Positions 33,773 through 40,000 of a stretch of 40,000 bases of DNA are shown here, in pieces. Every line of letters starts with the position of its first letter. Position 1 is the first letter of the stretch. A model generated the notes under the pieces. It saw only the letters and a program-made list of their open reading frames with translations, had not been told where the DNA came from and searched no databases. The stretch is from Glandiceps talaboti (taxonomy: Eukaryota > Hemichordata > Enteropneusta > Spengelidae): positions 14,214,694-14,254,693 of the forward strand of contig NC_135552.1 in assembly GCF_964340395.1 (NCBI RefSeq). The letters are read 5' to 3'. The translations under genes and the position numbers were made by a program.

Positions 33773-33892
33773 CACTCTTTGAAGTAAACGTGTCACTGGC
33801 TTTCACATTGACCACTCTTTGAAATAATCATGTCATTCGCTTTGACATTCACCACTCTTTGAAGTAAGCATGTCATTGGCTTTCACATTGAG
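33773..33892. repeat. Minisatellite, 3 x 40 bp
   Basis: Three units of exactly 40 bp begin at 33773, 33813 and 33853 with CACTCTTTGAA.TAA.C.TG and end with TTCACATTGA or a close variant. They differ by a few substitutions and no indels. Confidence 0.92.
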
Positions 33893-36199
33893 TTTGATCT
33901 AATATAAATAATGTCACACTCTGTCGTCGTATATCTAAAACTACAATTTTAAAATACAAACTGATAGAATTTCCGATAATCAATATGATCTATTTAAGAA
34001 ACGAATCCTTGAACTCAGAAGTCATGCAAATGAAATACATTGAAATGGCATTATCTATCTGATCATGAAAGCATTCTATACGACTTACCTTTGGTAAAGG
34101 CGTGCTTCAATTCAAACACAAGACACAACCTAACATCGCCATCATGTTTATTGTGTGTGACTTTATCTCCCAAATGCTTACATTGAATCACAAACTGAAT
34201 CGTTCCACGTGATTGCAATCATTTACACACAGGAAATGAGTCTGGTACGAAACATTATTGTGACGAAATGCAAAGCTTATTTCGATGTCTATTCCTGGAG
34301 CATATTGAAAACACACTAAATTTAACTCATCAATATTGAAAATATGTCCATTGCATAGCAAAGCAAGCAAATATATATGGAGACATCTTCCACGCACTGT
34401 TACTTGATTAACTAGATAAAGCACATATCAGATTCATCCTACGGAAATGAACCGTGCCATATCGAAGACTAGTTACCTTGTCGGGTATTTTTTTTTTTTT
34501 TTGTAAACCCTGTCCTTTTCATTAGTATGCGTATTAATGTCCATCAGGTGGGCTGTGAAGCTCAGACGGTTAATTTATATATCTTATAAATTTAGTCCTT
34601 TATGTAATACGTATCATTCCGTCACAGGTACGATCATATTTATAGGATTACCTCTACTTGATTTCGAATATCATTATATATTAACTTGTTTATATACTAT
34701 TATAAGACGATATGTGTTTGTATATTTTAATGTTAAAAGTCAAAGTTCACATGAGTACACACGCCTCTGATAGGAGCTTTTGGGTATATACACAGAAATG
34801 TGAAGTTTCCCATTGTAATACAAAGACAATGACGTATTTACTTTTTTTGAGCTGCATTGTTTCATTTACCTTCGCATCCGCTACAACTAAATTTCCGAAA
34901 TTTATTTATCTAATTAATATGAATGTTTATGTGACTACTTGTGGCATTATATGTGATGTGAACAACTTCTTGAATCGATAGATTCCAGTTGACTTCTTCA
35001 CATACTCCAACAAGATGAACAATGTTTCATATAAAGATTATGATATAATAAAAAGATTATAACACATAGGCCGTTCTTGTAACTGAAGGAGGTATATATG
35101 TATGTACTACCGTAAAGTATACATTATGACAGCTTAACTGTTGTATAATGAGGAAATTGCAGGTGACGTTATGAAGGTAAATATTAACATTGTCTTGGCT
35201 ATGAAAAGGGATGACTGTCAATTGAAGAACCTAGTTACTGACTTTTATTTTCTTAGTGGAGCCATAAAGATTACCTATCCGACAGTTTCACACTTAAATT
35301 ATAATCCTAATCTGAACTCGATCTGTAAACAACTACTCTCCAAATTATTCATATGTTATCAGTTTTTGTTAAATTTATTATATTTCTGTCTCTTTAATGT
35401 TGTATGTTTGTTTACTTTTTATTCTACCATACTTTGTAAAGCTACTTACTGTTATTGAGAGTATATCATTGCAGTCAATCTGAGCTGCTTAGTTTTAACA
35501 CTTTCACAACATCAATAAAAGGTAAGCCCTCACACAGCCATCTTTGTAATGCTGTTGACCTCTAACCTTTAGGAATATATAAGCAACGTGATGTCGTTAA
35601 CAGTTATCGCTATAAAAAGACATTAAAAGCTACGAGACTGTTCAAACTATCTCTTAACCCCCTCTTGTCTCTGAGTCTAATCACTTCTTATGTCATTTAT
35701 GATACAATCTGATTGCGTTTTAACGTTGCTCACTCATAGCTGAATGGACACGGTAATAAAGAAAAGGTCGTCAGAGTTCGAAATACGAGGAATGCTTTAA
35801 GTGTTATCGTTAATTGATCAGGGAAGTGCCTGTACAGGAAATAGAACTTATCGGAGAGATTAAGTTACCGCTTTCCTTCAGAGCACATTTAACTTTGTAT
35901 GTCTACATCACAAGTTGGCTGTTTTATGTTTGAAAGAGTCGCCATTAAGACGTAAAGCATACCCACCCAGCTAATTCGTCTTCGTAGGCTTGGTTTGTAG
36001 TCACAGCAACAGTATTGACGTAAATCCGGAGTTTACATTTCCTGTCGTGACATTGCTTTAAAATTAGGTTTATTAAGGGGTAAGTACAACACAAAACCCT
36101 TGAGATTGCAGTCTTTGAATGCACACCAGTGGTGACACAGTAGATTTCAAGAATGGTTACGAAGCTTAAAATTTTGAAATCGAAAGAAAGTATCCATGC
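33893..36199. other. AT-rich DNA without recognised genes
   Basis: Only the poly-T run and short AT-driven open frames are seen. The minus-strand frame at 34188-34424 has possible splice-like edges but no recognisable domain. Confidence 0.5.
34488..34502. repeat. Poly-T tract
   Basis: A run of 15 T in otherwise unannotated DNA. Confidence 0.9.
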
Positions 36200-36930
36200 A
36201 ATAATTGAAGAGTATATCCTTAAGATGTTCCTCAACTGCCAAAAATAATTAATCATGCAAATTACTCCTTCCACGTTAACAAGCATTTAGTACACGGGCG
36301 TTCCGTCCACATCCATATGCGGGTAGAATGTGACAAAATGTGTAGCTTACATTCTTAAGATATTGACTTATTATGGAAAATAATCACTTATGCAAATAAC
36401 TCATTTAAAATTGATACCTACATCAACAAGCCCTATAATGCGCCTTGTTCTTGTCAATGTATGGACCGAAGTCTATACATTTGAAGATTGCATTCTTAAG
36501 ATATTGCCTGATGGCAAAAAGTAATTAATTATGCAAATTACTCATTAAAATCAATAAACCCCACCAACAAGCTTTAGATAGATACAATTTGTCATCATGT
36601 ATGTGTCAAATTATATAATTCTTTAAGCAATTATGAAAAATCATAAATAATGAAAATGACTAATATATATCAAAAGTTACATCTGTAACCTTTAGAACGT
36701 ATGTGCACATTGTTATTATTAACGTATGTATAAGATTAAATGAAATTTGAAATTTGTATTCTTACGTTCATTCGCATTATTTATTATGCAAATTACTCAT
36801 AAAAATCAAAAGCCACACCAACAAGCTTTAGAGGACAGATGCAATTTGTCATTATTGACCTATGTACCAATTTATTTGAAATTCAAAGCTTACACTCTAA
36901 ATATATTGAAAACAATGCATCATCTAATGC
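36200..36930. repeat. Diverged tandem repeat, about 120-140-bp period
   Basis: Units share ATTCTTAAGATATTG, TAATTA.TTATGCAAATTACTC, ACCAACAAGC and CAATTTGTCAT. The ATGCAAAT core falls at 36255, 36390, 36531 and 36785, with a degenerate copy near 36650, so there are about five units. It is non-coding. Confidence 0.75.
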
Positions 36931-37589
36931 ATGATCTTAGCAAAGAAGAATGGATGCAACGTAAAGCATTTGTTCCTTTAGGCGATATTTAGATCTTGGT
37001 CATCAGTTTTCAATTCAATGAAAGAACTTCGCTCTTTCAGATTGATACTTCATTGTTTTTTCTCCTTTTATTTCCTGAAGGTATGTTCTTAAGCTAAACT
37101 CGTTTCCGTGTGTTATTGCATGATTATATAGGATAAAAAAGAAGAATATCTGTGCAACAAATTCTGAACGTGGGCATGGTTTTGCAGCATTTGTATTGAC
37201 CAATCAGTCAGTTGTAATAATTCTCAGGATCTGTTCGTTTTCGTGATATACATCCTGTCGCTGTTTTGATGGCCTCGATGTAAACATAGACACAGTGTTA
37301 CACATCGCCATGAATGCATCCCGTCCCCCATCCCACGGTTTCCTCCTATTACGTTACGTTAAATGAACTTGTAATGGAACGGTGCATCGTAGCCTTTCTA
37401 GTGTTGAATCATGAATACTTGCACCTCCGATGATACAACAGACTTAATTGAAAGCAATTTGAGCAGAACAAATCGTCGTCTGGTTTGACAAAATATAGTC
37501 TTATAAATACCGCTAAATCAAATCATTTGGCTTGACTAAAATTTTACTGACCACAGTGTAATGATGCCTTATTCCATGCTATGGAAAGC

Positions 37590-37880
37590 ATGGCAGTGTG
37601 ATGTAACTGCATGACAATGCGAGTGCAAGTGTAGCATTCTCGAGTGCTTGCATTGTTCTCTTCTGACGTACTTTCACGAACGTTGCAAGGGGAGTGCAGC
37701 TGAAAACACTGAAAGCAAAATACCCATATGTACGCACACTGGAACTCACGCGGAATGGGGTTCCGTTATTATTACACATGTCTATCTGAAACAGCAGTTT
37801 TCTGCATTAAAAACATGCTAAAAATGCCACTGCGATCGACTGCACGATTTGCATATCATTTGCATGCAGGTATGCAATGA
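37590..37880 (+). repeat. Foldback repeat family C, copy 2
   Basis: It shares with 28345-28635 the blocks GAGTGCTTGC, ACGTACTTTCACGAACG-like CGCTCGTGAAAG, AAAACACTG, AAATACCC, TTATTATTA, AACAGCAGTTTTC-like ACGGCAATTTTCC and CATTTGCATGCAGGTATGCA. The inverted arms are more decayed than in copy 1. Confidence 0.6.
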
Positions 37881-38399
37881 TGGGGACGACTGTGCAAATA
37901 CTACATACGCATTAATACATACAGAGACACAAGTTAACAAGATAACAGCACATATTCTGTAAAATTAATACTGTGTTAACATTCGACATCTTGTCACTGT
38001 CATCACAAAGAGAGAGAAGTACGATTGTTACGTAGTATAAATTCATTGTTACAACGGAAATGATTTGGCGACGATCTGCTAAAATAATGGTAACTCACTC
38101 AAAGTAAACGTAGCAATGTTGTTAAGATTTATTTTTCAACGCTAGATGATCAAAAGTTTGGTGATATTTTGTCAATGTTTCTCATCGTAGCGCCTCGGTT
38201 AAACATAAACAAGTTTTTAAAAAGTTTGTGTATTTGTACATGTACATGTTAGCCATTATTTTAATTCATAAATCGTACCTCAACAGCCTGAATGACTTAG
38301 AAATGAAACTTAAACTAGCAAGTAAACGTTGAATCATTTCTTTTAAATGTCAGTGTGTCAACGATAATTTTCGCTCACGGGGTCGCCATCTTAAAATCG

Positions 38400-38880
38400 G
38401 TGACCTTATCACGTTTAAGAACAAATTGTCTGTATGTCTGTGTGTGTGCGTGTAAACAACTTAAAGTCCAAAACCGCTGAACCGATTGCCATGATATTTG
38501 GTGAGTATATTACACATTGAGTGTCTAGTTGCGAAATTGGTCAAATCAGAGTGATCTGACCACATGTGTGTGATTTGGGTCACAAAATGTGATCTTTGGT
38601 CAAAACTACTTGGCAAATCAGTCTAAATTTGGTTGGAACGTCCTTAGAGTTGTTTAGATTAAGAATTGTTCATGACATGATATGCAAATTAGGACTACAA
38701 ATGTGTCTTTGTGGTCAAAAACTGTACTTCCAAACCTACAGAGCAGATTTACTGAAACGTAATGGGGATGCATCTGGGGATGTGTAGATGAAGTTGTATT
38801 CATAATGTGACGATCCCATCAGCGATATGCAACTTAGGTCTGAAAATCTGGTTGAAACTTGGTGGGAATGTTTCTGGAGG
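38400..38880. repeat. Likely dispersed repeat body
   Basis: The stretch contains short repeated phrases (GGTCAAA, TTTGGTTGGAACGTC / CTTGGTGGGAATGTT, CTAC-AAATGTG) and grades directly into the tandem units at 38910. Style and composition suggest one repeat family with those units, but no second copy is present in this window. Confidence 0.35.
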
Positions 38881-38909
38881 TTTTATTCTGCAGTTTGACA
38901 CAATAGGTT

Positions 38910-39180
38910 CTAGCAACCATGACTACGCCCTTAGCAATGGTGAAATGATGATGCATATTACAAAAGAACAGGGATGGGTACGTAAGTGAGTAAAGATTAA
39001 AAATATGTATGCAAATATGCCTAGCAACAGGCCCAGGCCTATAACAACAGCTAAATGATGGTTTATACTGCAAAGATGTAAAGTCGGAAGGTTAGGCAAG
39101 TTAATAAAGATTCCAAAAATGTATGTAAATATCCCTAGCAACAAGACCATGCCCATAGCAACAGCCAAAGACAGTTGTGC
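38910..39180. repeat. Tandem repeat, about 112-bp period
   Basis: CTAGCAAC begins at 38910, 39021 and 39135. Each is followed by a CCATG.CC-like block and AGCAA..G..AAA; TAAAGATT..AAAATGTATG.AAATAT precedes units two and three. Two full units and one partial. It is non-coding. Confidence 0.75.
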
Positions 39181-40000
39181 CACAATGCCATTGGTGCATT
39201 TTTTTTCTAATTTTGCTGTAGATGGCATCTATTGTTTTATTTCGCCAGAAATGCAGGGTCTTAAGAACCATACAATTAACTAAGGCTGCCCTATGAGGCT
39301 TTGTGTTAACTGTAAGATTTCAGTTGAATCAGACGAAGATCGACAAAGATTTGTTTTTACTCACACTAATTTCCGTACATTGTACCACACCAGATCCCAA
39401 TATATAGGTTAACAATTACAGGCTGCAGCTGAGATCAAGTAAAATCACAAGAGAACACCGTCGACGTACAACATATGGGCATCACTGGTTCTAGCCAGTT
39501 AGAATTTAAGGCGGGACACGTCGTGACGACACTCGGTGTGAAAATCCAATGGGGGACTGAGCTAGGAAGAAAATGAACCGCAAGTCGTGATACCATTCTT
39601 ATCGGATTGCTAGGAAAACGTAGCTGTGAATGTCCCAATGGAAAGGTAATACGACGTCAGCAATTCACTTGAAACGAGAGTACTCATAAATGAATTCCAT
39701 TTGATATGTGAAATACTGATTCGTTGAGTTTTTTTATTCATAACTATCACCTTTTGATCTATTTTTTTGTTCTTACACTGTTTGATATTTTGCTGATGTA
39801 ACTGCAACATTCCCAAAACCTTGGATATAAACAATTATTTGTTGTATTTTCACTTGTAAATTGTAAATTTTGAATGAAAGTGATATAACCAAAACATGAA
39901 GATTATGATGTAACATTTATCGTATTTGCTAAGAAAACAAAACCCCAAAATAGACCAGATGCAGAAGGTGTTTCATTCAGTAGTTTTTATAAATGGATCA
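39181..40000. other. AT-rich DNA without recognised features
   Basis: No exon, RNA gene or repeat recognised up to the window end. Confidence 0.5.

Noticed and set aside
34188-34424. Minus-strand frame with acceptor- and donor-like edges as an exon of another Ig gene
   Set aside because: There is no Ig core (no B-strand Cys/Trp spacing, no DxGxYxC), and the candidate edges are weak.

Overview
The window is eukaryotic (metazoan) nuclear DNA. It is AT-rich and mostly non-coding, with long introns, consensus GT-AG splice sites, many microsatellites, MITE-like repeats and one truncated LINE. It contains no prokaryotic operons, rRNA genes or convincing tRNA genes. The mix of a single-Ig/LDLa-like membrane protein, abundant (GACA)n arrays and a CR1/Jockey-type LINE suggests a marine invertebrate such as a cephalochordate, hemichordate or lophotrochozoan. 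I cannot fix the taxon from sequence alone.

The one gene I can assemble with confidence lies on the minus strand between about 27.9 kb and 14.6 kb. Six coding exons have matching splice phases and join into a 290-residue type I membrane protein. In order they encode a signal peptide, a Thr/Lys-rich linker leading into an Ig-like domain split over two exons, a small four-cysteine module resembling the first half of an LDL-receptor class A repeat, one transmembrane helix with a basic stop-transfer, and an acidic cytoplasmic tail ending in a class I PDZ-ligand-like Thr-Thr-Val. The Ig domain keeps the F-strand Asp-x-Gly-x-Tyr-x-Cys signature, but Gly occupies the expected B-strand Cys position. 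The LDLa-like module stops before its calcium-binding half. A non-coding first exon is likely near 27.83-27.9 kb.

By region: 1-14.6 kb is AT-rich with no convincing exon; it holds a (TGTC/TGTA)n array, a small foldback, one copy of a dispersed repeat and a DR1-like nuclear-receptor motif. 14.6-27.9 kb is the Ig gene. Its introns carry three copies of a MITE-like element with GGCCTAAA terminal inverted repeats, a compound AATC/AACC/AACAT satellite, a (GACA)n array, a G-rich block and a possible plus-strand promoter/first exon at 19.9-20.06 kb. 28.3-28.6 kb is a foldback element with a second copy at 37.6-37.9 kb. 29.3-30.5 kb is a 5'-truncated LINE keeping only the C-terminal end of its reverse transcriptase ORF. 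31-34 kb is rich in simple repeats (GACA, CA/CG, poly-C, poly-G) and low-copy tandem repeats (236 bp and 3 x 40 bp). 36.2-36.9 kb and 38.9-39.2 kb hold diverged tandem repeats of about 135 bp and 112 bp.

No multi-gene system is visible. The most unusual item is the Ig/half-LDLa membrane receptor.
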